This document shows positions 43,985 to 55,779 of a DNA stretch of 64,000 nt, piece by piece (position 1 is the stretch's first letter; every line of letters starts with the position of its first letter). The translations under genes and the position numbers were made by a program. The notes below the pieces were generated by a model that saw nothing but the letters and a program-made list of their open reading frames with translations, had not been told where the DNA came from and did not search any database. Source of the DNA: Salvator merianae (taxonomy: Eukaryota; Chordata; Lepidosauria; Squamata; Teiidae); NCBI GenBank assembly GCA_003586115.2, contig QVOM02000023.1, positions 5,895,181 to 5,959,180 of the forward strand, given 5' to 3'.

Positions 43985-44206
43985 TTTTTATTTAAGATAT
44001 ATAAAATTGACATTTAATTCAGAAATTCAGAAGCTAACTTTGTTTTCTGCTGACTTCCTCCTCCTTCAGAAGTTTCTTCTGTGTTCTGCATTTCTTGCCT
44101 CTCCTGGTCATTTTCAATTCTTTTCTTCCACTGATCGTCTTCTTTCCTCTTCATTCTTCGAAGCCAGCAATCGCAGGTCTACTTTCCAAATCCTGCAGAA
44201 AGCTCA
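43985..44206 (-). mobile_element. L1 LINE 3' end, copy 3
   Basis: The minus strand carries the same 3' UTR as 535-932 and 15869-16177 (GAAGAATGAAGAGGAAAGAAG and the ATTTTATATATCTTAAAT end). It is truncated just upstream of the ORF2 stop region. No target duplication found. A 169-aa plus-strand frame over it is antisense chance. Confidence 0.75.
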
Positions 44207-44209
44207 GAG

Positions 44210-45435
44210 ACAGAGCTGCATGGATGCGTTATCAGGATGTCCTTACCTTATGGCAGTTTTGAATCCACTAAGGCAGGTAGAAGATACTGGTTGCTCTTCA
44301 AATGTTACTGGAATTCAATCTGAATTGTCTGTACGTTTTGGCTAAGCTGGTAGATGATCTTCTGTGCATGGAAGTCCAACATTCTCTGGACAATTTCCTG
44401 TTTCTCTGCACCAAAAAAACAGAAAAGACTGAAGCTTTCTGGAAGAAATGCAGCTTAAATTCTTCTGTTCAGAGGACTGTGCTTTCTTCAGGACCTTTTT
44501 AAAGCCTTCTGGTGCTGCTTTGTGAAGCCCCTAAGTTGCAAAAAAAAAAAAAAAAAAATCAGCATTCATGAGCCTGATCGCCTTCATCACTCCCTTGTCT
44601 ATTAGCAGCCTAAGAAATTGATGAACCTGTAACTGCTTCAACCAGATGGCTCTGAACAGCATTTTACTGTACAGCTTTTGCTGTCACTGGGCTGCCACAT
44701 CCCTATATCCCCAGCCTAGAGTGTTAATTCTATCACCTACCGCGACTTCAGATTTAATTCTTTTTTTAATTGACTGCACAGATCTCCGTTAAATATAAAT
44801 GCATGCCTTCCCACTTGCCACCGAAGATGTGTCCCAGCAAATGGACGGTCTGGGAGTGAAATTAGCACCAGCAGGTGTCTGTGAGGCTAGGAAGAAGGAG
44901 GCTTCTGAATGCCTATGGCACTTCCATAGATAGAGAGACCCCAGGGTGCCAGTACGGGAAGTGTCAGGCGTGTGTAAAAGTATCTGCTCTTGCCAGCCGG
45001 GGCACAGGGAAGGGATCTTAATTTGAACTGCTCGCAGGCTGAGCCGTTGAGCAGAAGGAAATCATCAAAAAAATTCATCTAATGCAGAAGTGATTCTGGT
45101 CATTATGCAGTAGGAGAGACTCTGTAGCCGGGAGCAGGTACTATAGCCAGAGGAAAGTAGCGTCTGCTATTTGCCTCTTTGTCCTTCTCTGCATCCAAGG
45201 ATTATCGTGGTCATTTGCAAAATGGGCAGAAGAGCTAATCTGCTCTGGATGAAATCCTCTTCTATGTGGTTTATGAGCGTTGGCAGCCTCTACAGTGCAC
45301 ATGCTAGGGCTGGGCAGTGAATACAGACATTATATAGGATCACAAACAGTACCACAATTGGGATCAGTGTGTCTGGTCCAGTGAGGCCAGGATGGAAGTG
45401 GAGCTTTGACTGAATAAACAGGGAGGGTGTATCTG
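44210..45435. other. Gene-free stretch with a long A run
   Basis: A run of about 19 A lies at 44540-44558. No domain or named repeat. Confidence 0.4.
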
Positions 45436-45439
45436 AGCA

Positions 45440-45545
45440 TGTTTTATACTGTTTTGTTGATTTGATAGGTGTTTATACTGAATGCTGTGACCCACCTTGG
45501 GCCTTCAGGGGAAGGACAGGTATAAGTGCTTAAACAAACAAAGAA
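45440..45545 (+). mobile_element. LINE-type 3' tail
   Basis: TGCTGTGACCCACCTTGGGC, GAAGGACAGGTATAAGTGC and an AAACAAACAAAG end: same form as 37165-37262. Confidence 0.45.
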
Positions 45546-45549
45546 GGCT

Positions 45550-46380
45550 AAATGGACCCACTTAACTTTGGCTTCTGTGTTTAGTGCCATCATTAGGAAT
45601 ATAATGGAAATCTCTTCACCATCCCTTTATCTGTGATCAGAGTGGGTTTCCCTTTTCACACACTCATACCCTCTCACGTAAGATTCCCTAAACAGACCAT
45701 TTTTTTTCCTTCTTTTTTTTTAAGCCAATTGTTTGGGAGAGCATTTTTACAAAATAAACAGATCAATAACTCAATCCAACCCGGAGAACTTGTATGTCAA
45801 TGCTTTTAACTCTTCTGTCCACTTTTGTGAATACGGGGAGGAAAATGAATCCAAAGACACAGAACTAGAAGGTTTTGTTTTCTTATGGTTCCTTTTTTTC
45901 CCCCCTTTTTTCATTCTTTCTTTTTGTTTTTTTGCAAACTACCCAGCCAGAAAAATCCCACAATTCATTTTGCCAATAATACCATTCATTCATCATCTGA
46001 AACAGAAAATCTAATGTTCTGAAACGGTTTATATTGCTTTCTCGTCACTTTTTGTTTGCTTTCATCCACCATATTTATTTAAATAAAAGCCAGGACAATT
46101 CATTTTTGTGCATGATATTTTGAATGGCTTTCGTATTTTCTTTGTCAGGAGGGGAAATAATTAATGGACTGAAATGCTAACTGGCCTCTGTGGTATCCTC
46201 TGAATAAGGTCTTTCATTTAGTCCATTGGCTTTTTTAATAATTGCAAGTTGCACAAATGCACTCTTATGCAGGTTAATTTGCCATGTTTAATTTACTGCT
46301 CCATCTTTTCAAGCAAATGATCACATCTCCTCACAACAACCAGGCAAGGTTGTTTAGGGCTAAAAGGTAACAATATGCAT
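45550..46380. promoter_or_regulatory. AT-rich stretch; 46010-46330 a candidate conserved non-coding element
   Basis: 46010-46330 has dense TTAATT, AATAATTGCAA and TTTAATTTACTG words, no repeats and no open frame. Before it lie T-rich tracts (45700-45925). Confidence 0.25.
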
Positions 46381-46384
46381 ATAT

Positions 46385-46830
46385 TAGAAGTGTGCATAAT
46401 TTTTTTGTTTTCGATTCAGTTCAATTTGAATTGAATACTCCTTTGTTCAGTTTGAATTTGAACTCTTTTCTTCAAACAGACATGGTGTTTGGTTCAATCT
46501 GAACACCTTTGAAAACGTTCAACCTCAGACTGAACAGAATGTATTCACTGGGTTTGTTAGAACACTCCTTGGTTCAGTTTGAATTCAAACTCTGGTTGCA
46601 TCCAGATGTCATTTACTTATCCCGCTATATTTGGATATTCCAAAATAAAACCTCGATATTCCAGAGTATCCATGCTTTATTTTGGAATATCCAAATATAG
46701 CGGAATAAGTAAGCAATGTCTGGATGCAGCGTGAGTTTTTGAACTGGAAGGGTGTTCAGTTCAATCTTGAACTTCCCAAACACCCCTGTACAATTCAAAC
46801 CAAAACTGAACCAGATTGACCCATTTCTGT
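46385..46830. mobile_element. MITE family B member interrupted by a family C MITE
   Basis: The left end TAGAAGTGTGCATAATTTT and right end GACCCATTTCTGTA are family B-like. The body is rich in GGTTCAGTTTGAA motifs in both orientations. It continues on either side of the 138-bp palindromic insert at 46594-46731. Confidence 0.65.
46594..46731. mobile_element. Palindromic MITE, family C, nested
   Basis: Almost all of this 138-bp element is two arms. GGTTGCATCCAGATGTC at the left is answered by GTCTGGATGCAGCG at the right, and the arms share TTACTTAT, CGCTATATTTGGATATTCC and AAAATAAA. It would extrude as one long hairpin. No coding capacity; a half-copy lies at 16775-16829. Confidence 0.8.
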
Positions 46831-46834
46831 ATCA

Positions 46835-47265
46835 GCTGTCCAGTCAACCCTTTCCAAGATTCTCCACATATTGGAGAGTGAGGAATTTTGATCCTGCTCT
46901 CAACCTGATAAACAAAATAATGCCCAAGCATGCATATTCATGAATCTGAGCCTGGAAAAACAGAAGTGCCCAAAATGTTTTCCTTGTTTTGTTTTTTGTT
47001 TGATTGGTTGATTTTTTGTTCAGTGATAGGAGATCAGGAAATAACCTTTTGTGTATCTCTTAAAATTTCACAGTTTTGGCATTCACTCCATTTTGGTGGC
47101 TCCAAGCCCAAGGGAATATTGAGTGACTATTTTAATATAGTAAAATAAGGTAATAGGGATTACATTTTGATAATTGTCTGCACTCTATTGCGTTAGCATC
47201 TTTTGCTTGCAATTTGTTGACCTCTTTCCGTCTTTCTCATTCTCTCTCTCTGCATGTATATATGC
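46835..47265. other. Gene-free stretch
   Basis: Nothing assignable. Confidence 0.4.
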
Positions 47266-47269
47266 ATAT

Positions 47270-47342
47270 CTATTCATTGTCCATCACCCTGAGACTTCAG
47301 TGTAGGACAAAATAAAACCAGAAAATATAAATACAAAATAAT
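47270..47342 (+). mobile_element. LINE-type 3' tail
   Basis: CCATCACCCTGAGACTTCAG then AGGACAAAATAAAACC and an A/T-rich end, of the L2-like tail form. Short and diverged. Confidence 0.35.
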
Positions 47343-47344
47343 AG

Positions 47345-48403
47345 CATCTATCCAGCATTTTTGGAAAGTCCTAGAGAGTTGCTGACTTCCTTAATAGGCC
47401 TGAGATTAAGATTAATAGATTCTGAGACGTTCAGAATCAGTTGGGACCAGAATGCCAGGCCGGTGGGATCAGCACCGTCTTCATGATGGTCCTAGTCCAG
47501 ACCGGCCCACACTGTGGCCTCAAAGCTTGTATGAGCTTTGTGGCCAAACTCCCATGCCTCCAAGGGCTGAGGACAAAGTTTTCTAGCCTCATGGCCTCTG
47601 GGGAATGCATTTTGGTGGCATGCTTTGGCACACCTCTGAAATGCGTCCTTCAGTAGTACTGAACATGGGAAGCGTGCCTGTTGCACACCTCCCATGTTCT
47701 GGATGAGAGTTGCTGGTCCCACTGGTAGACCCTGCATTAACGTGTGGATCTGGAAAAGAACTGTATTAACGTGTGGATCTGGAAACTCAGGTGCTTAATC
47801 TGGATTACGGGCCCATGCAGAAAGGGCTCTAGATTCCTTACCCTGCTGTTAGATGATGCCATTAACATCCAGATCAAGACAAGCACATCCTACGACTAGA
47901 CACGCAGGTCCATCCCTGCCCCTCTCTCTCTCCTTCTCTCATATATGCTTCCAGGTCATTTCCTACAATGTCTTTCACTTTGTCAAAAGTCTTACACACA
48001 TTTCGTGGAGGAACATCCCTCCTCTCCCCCTCACCACCTCCCTATAACGTCTGCTAGAGTTCCCACTGGGTTGAAAAGCAATAAAAAGTCAGGAAGAAGT
48101 ATAGCTTCCCCTCTCCTCTTTGTCATGTGGATGAATAGCCCGGCACAAAGCTCTGAATGCTATCGGTTCAAACAAACCTGAGAATCCAGCAGGGTACATT
48201 TTGCAGGGTTGCTCTGTGGCTTGCAATGTGCTTGGGGAGGAACGTTGGAAAGGGGCGAGAGGGAACATTTTCTTCTAGAGAAAGGGCAATTCAGGAAGTT
48301 CCAAGGTTGCTGGTTTGTTTTGTTTTGTTTTTTTTTTGCTTCCCAAACAAAATGTGTTTCTAACCTTTCAATGACAGATCCAGTTCAGATTTTCAACATA
48401 GCA

Positions 48404-48437
<34 letters not shown>

Positions 48438-49155
48438 ATACACCCGATATCATGGAAATGAATCTTGCAGAAATTATAACTTGAAACCCCAAAACGGAAG
48501 CTCGTCTTTTTATCTGGCATTTCAGCCAGCTTTTGGCTGTTTCTCTCTTTAATCTTCTTTTTCTCTCTCACTTATTTCCTTTGTCCGGTGCTTCTGCTCA
48601 ATTTTGCAGGTCAAACTACCCATCTACGTATGAAAAAGGGACATATGTATATACATACACACCAAATTCTGAGACAAATAGGTGATGGGTCTTGTCAGAG
48701 CTTGACCCAACTGGAAGGACATTGCAGATGCTTCAAAAGGTTAAAAACTCACCTTCGAAAATTGTCAGAAATTTCCCCTTTGAGATGCTCTGATTTCCTA
48801 TTGTCCAGTGAGACCAGCTGGATTCAAAAATATAGGACCAGCTGCGGTTTGCCTTCCGTATTATCTTCTCCTGTGATCAAATGTGACTCCGTGTGTTGCT
48901 CTTGTGACCTCACTGACGGTTGAGCAAAAGAATTGTTTCTGTAAGCATCAACCATGGACACCTCTGAACTTCAATAATTAACAGGGTTCCATTACCCATC
49001 ACGTCCAATGTCCCTGCCAAAGGAGGGTAATAAAATGAAGTTTGAGATGTGTCCTTCCCCATTTTAATGTTGACAAATGCAGTCTGAGAAGAGATCTCTT
49101 TCCATTTAGTGCAATCCTATTTTTATCACCCATCACATCTTTTCAGGGAGTGTCC
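47345..49155. other. Gene-free stretch with a 29-nt tandem duplication and (CT)n(CA)n
   Basis: 47732-47760 and 47761-47790 are two copies of a 29-30-nt unit (CTGCATTAACGTGTGGATCT). A TTTTG tract lies near 48313-48336 and (CT)n(CA)n at 48404-48440. The 47410-47830 region has the look of DNA-element debris. No gene. Confidence 0.4.
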
Positions 49156-49161
49156 ACTACT

Positions 49162-49748
49162 TAGGCTGTGTTCAGACATGACAAAAGGGCCGCCTTGGAG
49201 GCACCTCATGGAGACAGTGTGTGGCCCTCATGTTTCCAAGTCTTCTCTAATCCACCTTTTCTAGCATAGAATGTTCATGAGAAAGGGGAAGGGCAGACGG
49301 GTGTGTGAACAATCCCATCCCTAAGCCATCTTAGAGTTACTTCAGAGATGCTTTTGTGTGTGTGTGTGTGTGATCACAGCCTTAGACTGTCTTCTCTGCA
49401 TGCAGATTGAAACATTTCAGTCTCCAGCACTCCTTGGAAGGCACAATGACAAAATGCTCCCATCCAGCCACACCCCGGGGCCTGTGGAAAGGTTTCCACA
49501 GTATCCGAAGTTTCCATCTGGTCTCATTAAGGATCACACAGGAAATTGCCACAGAAGTCATCCATGTTCTGTGCATTCCTTTATGAGGCCAGGCAGACGA
49601 CAACAATGGTGGACGTTTTGGAATTGACCATGCAGGGCAGACACTGTCCAAGCTGTATGACCCAAACCCAGACCTGAAGCCAGCTACTGGTTACTGGCTA
49701 CTGACGGTCTCAAGCACTTCAACAATAGGTAAGTGCGAACGCGCCCTA
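49162..49748. mobile_element. Possible hAT-like non-autonomous element
   Basis: TTAGGCTGTGTTCAGACATG at the left resembles the reverse complement of GTGCGAACGCGCCCTA at the right. Length would be 587 bp. The body gives no independent support; the pairing is an inference. Confidence 0.3.
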
Positions 49749-49932
49749 CCAGGAGGTGACTATCACCTCCTGGTAGGGTTGTGGAGCACTAATTAGTGCT
49801 CCACAGGTATCCGCAAATGGGAGCGGCTGTAGCCCACTCCCCCCGGCCGCTCAGGCCTCCGCGAGGTGTGGACACACTTTACTAGCAAGCATTCTCAATG
49901 CTTACTAGTAGCAAGTGTGAACCGGCCTGGTA
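49731..49932. mobile_element. Palindrome-rich hAT-like element with three hairpins
   Basis: Three inverted repeats occur in 170 bp. 49744-49759/49763-49778 has perfect 16-bp arms (CCCTACCAGGAGGTGA) and a 3-nt loop. 49780-49805 is a perfect 26-bp palindrome. 49880-49893/49897-49910 has 14-bp arms with one mismatch. Right of the last is GCAAGTGTGAACCGGCCT, a family A-like end. GGTAAGTG (49729-49736) and GGTAAGTT (49930-49937) flank most of the block. The middle is CpG-rich. Confidence 0.55.
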
Positions 49933-49939
49933 AGTTGTC

Positions 49940-51215
49940 GCTGCTGTCATTGTCCAACCGCACAACAGCAGTTGCATCAGAAAAGAGTGTCAAGTACCCT
50001 CAGAGTCATTTTTCCCACACTGCAGGAAGGATGTCTCCACGTCATGGGCAAGTGACATCTATGATTCTCAGATCCTCTCCAGATGCTTTCCCCCCCTCCC
50101 AGTGTGGGTGTAGCCCCTGGCATCTTTGTGAATGTATGCAGCAAAAAAAAATGGCTTCCATTTTCTTGCTAAGAAATCAGCTCAGAGCTGTTCATGAATG
50201 TAACGCTAACAGATAATCAAGGAGTACTGTAATATCATCCGATCTATGGGGTTCCTTCCCCAGAAGATCTCTCTTGGCTCCACCACTATCACCTTCAATG
50301 GAGCAGGTGGGAACGTCCTTGTGCACTGAGACGTGTTCAAAAATCCACTTTATGTGTGTGTGTGTGTGTGTTTACTGCAAGCAAGAAAGCAAGCAAAAGC
50401 CTTCTGCTCTCATGCTAAGTTTTCACCTCTAATCTCGTGTTAGTACAAAATGTGCCACTGCATCTTCCTACCGCTTTCCATGTTTTGTGGCGCTGGGTGG
50501 TTTATGGGTGGTTTTATTTGTTTCAGACTGCTGGGAACACAGCTGGAGAGGCAATAGAAAAAAAGTAAAATGAATGAATAAAATAAAAGCAAATGGATTC
50601 TGCATCTGCCTGGAACTTCCTGCATCTGGAAAAATGGGAGCATCTGTAGATACGTTTGCTAGGGGGTGGCTAATGTCTCCTGGCCTAAGGACTAGATTCA
50701 ACTGTTGTTGTTTCTTTAATCCTCTGATGGCCCACATAGCAAGGATTAATGTGTCCTTGTTACTGCACCACTTATGCATAAATTGGCATATAGATTTACA
50801 GATCAGCTGAGGAGTAGACCACGGTATTCCAATCTGCATTTTCTGCTCGATATTGGCTATGGGGATATTGGGTTCTATCTATTTTTTTGATCTTCTGCTG
50901 TCAGTGCCAAACTTAGTTGGGTCTCTAGGAGCTGGAAAGGGATGTTCTGCACTAGGGAACTATGAACATCTGGCTTAAGCCATTATAATACTGTGACAAA
51001 AGGCAGACAATAAATGTGGCAAATAAATTGACTAAAATAAGGGTGGTGGTCTTGCTTCACTGCTTCTTCGCCAGTTTTGTGCTTCCTTGCTCAGCTCTGC
51101 AAATGTCTGAGGCAAGAGATTCACATGGTTACCATGCTCAAACCTAGTGGTTCTATTGTGTTTTATCCAGGGATAAAAGGGAATCATGCATATTACTTCA
51201 GGATTTTTTTTATTC
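49940..51215. other. Gene-free stretch with a (GT)n run
   Basis: GT repeat at about 50353-50371. No other assignment. Confidence 0.4.
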
Positions 51216-51220
51216 AGGCC

Positions 51221-51263
<43 letters not shown>
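51221..51263. repeat. (ATCT)n microsatellite
   Basis: Ten or more perfect units. Confidence 0.95.
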
Positions 51264-51602
51264 CTGAACTATCATAAACTATAGGATACTTGTGTGTTTG
51301 TCTTCTTACTCAGATAGTTTGCAGCTATTTCTCTAGTCTTATACCAATAGCTTGCAGCTATTTGCCATTTTTAAAATATATTCTTGCTTTGTTCTCTGCT
51401 CACATAAGCAGTTAATCATCACAACCGTCCTGTGACGTATCGTGAGGCGAGAGGAATATTTAAGTACAATTTGGTTTATAGTTGCCTTCCAGGCTAAACC
51501 CAACTTTCATGCTCAGGGCGTGAAGTGTGGCAGAAAGAGCGTAAGTCAAGAGCTGAGTGGAGCTAATGCCAGTGGTAGGCAAGAGGGGCTAAGTTCAGCT
51601 TG

Positions 51603-51653
<51 letters not shown>

Positions 51654-51656
51654 TCA
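51603..51656. repeat. (CTTT)n microsatellite
   Basis: Thirteen or so perfect units. Confidence 0.95.
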
Positions 51657-51691
51657 GGACTGAACTTAAACAACAGGTTGATCAGTAGCTA

Positions 51692-51912
51692 GGCCACATC
51701 CATATGCAGTAAAAAAAAGGTTCAAAAGCAGCTTAGAGGTGATGGCATCCACATGCTAGTGTCTCTAAGGCACATTGGCCAGAAAATGCGTTTCCAAAGT
51801 GGGTTCTCTAGCCTTTCATAGGGATTAAACATGGGATGGGAACCTTAGTATCCACAAGCTATCATCTCTAAGCTGCTTTTGAGCTTCTTTTGTAATGCGT
51901 CCGGATGCAACC
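51692..51912. mobile_element. 221-bp MITE with long inverted arms (family C-like ends)
   Basis: The left arm GGCCACATCCATATGCAGT, with CAAAAGCAGCTTAGAGGTGAT after it, is the inverse of the right arm ATCATCTCTAAGCTGCTTTTG through GTCCGGATGCAACC. The arms are about 70 bp. The GGTTGCATCC-type ends recall family C. No target duplication could be fixed. Confidence 0.75.
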
Positions 51913-51914
51913 GA

Positions 51915-52820
51915 GGCTTTAGGCATTGCACCGTTTTGCTATTTCCTCTCTGTGCAACTGATAGACCCCAACTCCAGCATTGGGACATGCCTGCTTCTAA
52001 AGCATTTCCCTTGCTTATGTAGTGACGTTAAAGCAGAACAAACAAATCTTCTTCTGCAGGAGAAGAGCAGAGGCAAAATAGAAGGCCCTTATCCCTTCGT
52101 TTGGCTGCAGAACCTGGCAGGCATCCTAAGACGCAGACAATAGGAAGCTGATTGCCTGCAAGCTCTTTCGCAGTGGGTTTTGCCAGAATAATTAGCTTCA
52201 GCCTGACTTCTGGAGATGCCACAGCTCTGGGGAGAGGTGAGGAGAAGGGGGGAAGTTAGCAGAAACAACTGGGAGAACAGCGGACAACGAACGCGTTTGG
52301 AGAATGGCTGTAGGAAGTCCTCTGCGGTTCAGGTGTAGGCTGTTTATGCACATCCATGGAAGAAAATGTTCCAGCTGTAAAGGCTCCAACAGGAGTTCTT
52401 CCTAACTGGAGCTGTCCAACTGTCCTGGAAAAGGGGTGTCTGCCCTTGGACACCCTGTTCCAGGAAAGGCCTGGCATTGCCCTGGGCTAATGTTTCTGAC
52501 CTTGGAGATCTAGGGGAACTGGGTTTCCCAGTTGTTGACAGAGATAGGTGACTACTCCTGAACACACCTGTACTACTGATTGTGATGTGGCTGATTGCTT
52601 TCGCAGCCACTGTCATGACTTAAAATAAGCTTGGTTTTAAGTCCCTCTGGTCGGCCATAGCTTCAGTAGGATCAAGTACCCCCCACCCCCCCAAAAAACT
52701 GTCTCAGTGGCATTTATTCTCAGTGATTGCCACGGTGCAAAACTGCATGGCTGCTGTCTGGCTACAGCTGCAGTTTGCCTCCTGCCCCGCCCTCCAAGGA
52801 GGAAACACCTTTTTGTTTAC
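51915..52820. other. Gene-free stretch
   Basis: A C-rich run lies near 52681-52692. Nothing recognised. Confidence 0.4.
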
Positions 52821-52824
52821 ATTC

Positions 52825-53056
52825 TGTGCTGCATTCACACCTACATTTTAATCCAGTTTCAGTCTACTTTCAGTGGGAGAGAACCTATCAGCAAAGTAAC
52901 TAATCATTTTCTTTCCACATTATCTAACCCTAAGGTGGATTTTCTGAGTTAGACAATTTCGGGGGGGGGGGGGAAGCTTCTCACTTTGCTCATGTGTTCT
53001 TTCACTCTGAAAGTGGACTGAAGCTGGATTAAAATTTAGGTGTGAACACAGCCCTA
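52825..53056. mobile_element. MITE family E, copy 2
   Basis: The left arm GCATTCACACCTACATTTTA, through TTCAGTCTACTTTCAG, is mirrored by CTGAAAGTGGACTGAAGC to GGTGTGAACACAGCCCT. Same size and internal order as copy 1, with a poly-G run at 52962-52974 between the arms. The copies are old enough to differ by many substitutions. Confidence 0.85.
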
Positions 53057-53099
53057 ATGTCTTTCTATATTATGTGATTTTCTTGTTTTATAACAAGCA

Positions 53100-53195
53100 T
53101 TTTATATTTATTATATTTTCTCTTCTGTTGCAAGCCAACTTGGGCATCCTTTATCTTGAAACGCAGTACACAAATCAATCAATGATGAGGATGAT
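53100..53195 (+). mobile_element. LINE/SINE-type 3' tail
   Basis: TTGCAAGCCAACTTGGGCAT and CAGTACACAAATCAATCAAT match the form of squamate SINE/L2 3' ends. The GATGAG triplet-type repeat after it may derive from the tail. Confidence 0.5.
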
Positions 53196-53199
53196 GAGG

Positions 53200-55715
53200 A
53201 TGACACAGCACTGTAGAGGAGTACAGCGGCTTTCTTTTTCCCTTAGCCATCTCAGAGCTGCAACAATGATGCTGAAGCCATCCAGAAAGCCGATGCTCCA
53301 GGCTACACCTGGGTGGCATTTCGTGCTCCATTCCTTCCAAATGGCAATGACTGTCGCTCTGTGTCTCAGCAGAGTCCCTCCCGCCACACACAGAGTCCCC
53401 TTTTTTTTTGTCTCCAACATTCACATGACTCTAGACGCTATGAAATATTTATGAGTTCTGTGGCTTGCAGCAATTCTTCTTCTTCTTCTTTTTCTTCTTC
53501 ATTGCAAGCGGCTCTTTCAGTCCTCTTTTCTTCCATGGAACAGCGAGGAACATGCAATAAGTACCTCTCCAAACGCAGGCTGTGAGATCAGCCCTGCAAG
53601 AGGAAAACACTACATTAAATATAGCATTGCCATGGTGCTTCTGAGTCTCCAAGATGTTTCAGTCTGCATACTCTTTCCATACATATGTATTTATTTTGCT
53701 ACTTTTCATTAAGGATGGCTCTTCAAGTTATCCTCCAACGCATATATATCCCCCCCCCCCCCGGATTTGAGACTTCGGAATGACTTGTTCTCTTTCCTGC
53801 AGTGGAGTAGATACATCAAAAGTACCACTCGTTCAACAGTTCATTGGAGGTGGGTTTGCAGCTTTCAGCCCATGGGGTGGAACAAGGACAAGGATGGGAT
53901 TCACCTGGTCTCTCTATTCCATTATGTCAGCAGCACACCTTCTGTTGGTTTTATACCAGATGCTCTCAAGTGGCCGGCTAGAAACCGTGCACTGTCTTCT
54001 GAATTACAGGTGGAGAAAAAATATGGTCTAGTAGCCTCTCGTGATACTTCTGAGGTTGCCCGTGGTCGAAAATGCTGATGCCAATCAAATGTTGCACTTT
54101 CTTGGATCTTTGCAGTCCAACTTGACTGTTGAAAACAACAACAACAACATGCAGAACAATGTGTATTTTCATACGATGCTATACTGGATGTGTGCTGAGT
54201 GCAGGGTGTCTGCATGCCATTGCACACCACAGAAGGCCATGCTCTCCCATAGCACAAGCTGGCCACATGACCTGTTCCTGGGTGTAAAGAATCTGAGCAT
54301 GACCTGTTCCTGGGTGTAAAATCTGAACTCAGGAGTGCTGTAGCAGGGGGGTGCTTAAAAGCAGTCCCTATGTGCACCAGGCAGGATCCTGGTTCCTGCC
54401 ACCACTATGTAGACATTTAAGTGCAGCAGGAACAGCCCATACTCCCTTCTGTGGCCCAGTGACTGAAATCCCAGAGCCATTTCCAGGGGCTTTGGAGAAT
54501 GTTCCTGGCCTGCAAAGTCAAGGCCAGGGAACTTTAGTTCCCCGGCTTCAAAGCTAGCCTGGGCAAGACCTGTCATTGAGCAGACACCCAGCAACCCACT
54601 TCACCCCATTCACTGGGTTCCTGGCTCAAAACAGCTTTCCAGGGCCAGGCACAAGCTCCAAAACCTGTGCAAACCCTGCCTGTTTGTCTTAGGCCGCATT
54701 TACACTACAGCTCCTCAGTTTGAACTGAACCCTTCTGAAGCTTTAACTGTCACTTTTCTAGTGCACGCCTTCAGAAGGGAGCACACACTGAGTGCTGAGC
54801 TTCCCATCTGCTCTGAACACTGTCCCCATACTTGGCCTGCAGAGTCTTTCTCACCTCCCTCCTCCTCCTCAGCGCTTCCCTCTCCAGCAGGGCTATTGGT
54901 CATTTCCCCGGTTACTGAAACAATACACCCCTCCCCCAACCTCCCACCAATTGTATGTATAAAGTTGCATATTGCACAAGTGTTTCTTTTTTTGTTGTTC
55001 ATATGTATCTCCCCACATCTCTGCATGTTCCCAGCTTTGGGACTTTCCTCCAAGCTCCTATGAGTTGGCTCCTCCTTGGCTGATGTGTTATGGTGCTGAG
55101 GGAAGAAGGCACCAAGAAAAGGAGGCTCCCACAAGAAAAGGAGGCTCCCACAGTGCTGTGGTGTGTGCGTTTTAACTGAGTCTCCTTTTCTCAGCCCATG
55201 GGGAGAGGGTAGTCCCAAAGATAAAAACATGCAGAGATACAGACATGTGGCGATCCAGAAAAACAGGACTATAATTTGTACTATATATATTTGAAGGGAG
55301 GAGTTAGCGGCTGCAGGGAGAGTGCTTAAAAAAACCTGAATCCCATTTTCTCAGCATGCTCCTTGGTTAACTGCTAGGACTTGTCACTGCCTCTGAGTCC
55401 ATCCACACAGGTATCTAAGATGCCTCCACATCACAGGCACCAAGAGGCCTGGGCATCCAGATGTCATCAACCCCCAAGCTCACCACGGAAGCAAACCATC
55501 TGCATCCAAATTAACTCCGAGACCCCTTTGGCAGGTAAAGTTTCCTCTTGGCCACAGAAGCAGTGGTTCTACATGCAACAATTTTCTAAGAGCTGCAGCA
55601 GTGTTGTGCCATGTGTCCGCTGCTTTTTTTCTCTCACCCACAATGGCCCAGAGTTTCCCATCCTGCATCCTGATCCCTTCCCAGCTCTGTATGGAAGCCA
55701 CTTAGGCTAACCTAC
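53200..55715. other. Gene-free stretch with short duplications and a hairpin
   Basis: There is a 32-nt tandem duplication at about 54267-54330 (unit begins ATGACCTGTTCCTGGGTG) and a 19-nt one at 55113-55150. A hairpin at 54523-54546 has 11-bp arms with one mismatch around GGGAACT/AGTTCCC. A CTT-rich tract (about 53476-53501) and poly-C at 53750-53762 are also present. The hairpin context recalls 22564 and 40043, suggesting an unnamed element family. No coding evidence. Confidence 0.4.
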
Positions 55716-55721
55716 TTCTCC

Positions 55722-55775
55722 AGGCTGTTTGGAGGAGAAAATGGAGGAGAATTATACATGCCGCCTTGGGCTCAT
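55722..55775 (+). mobile_element. SINE 3' fragment
   Basis: GGAGGAGAAAATGGAGGAGA then CATGCCGCCTTGGGCTC resembles the downstream part of the SINE family at 37679. Confidence 0.45.
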
Positions 55776-55779
55776 CAGA

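Noticed and set aside
43836..44345. 169-aa plus-strand open frame
   Set aside because: Antisense to an L1 3' UTR.
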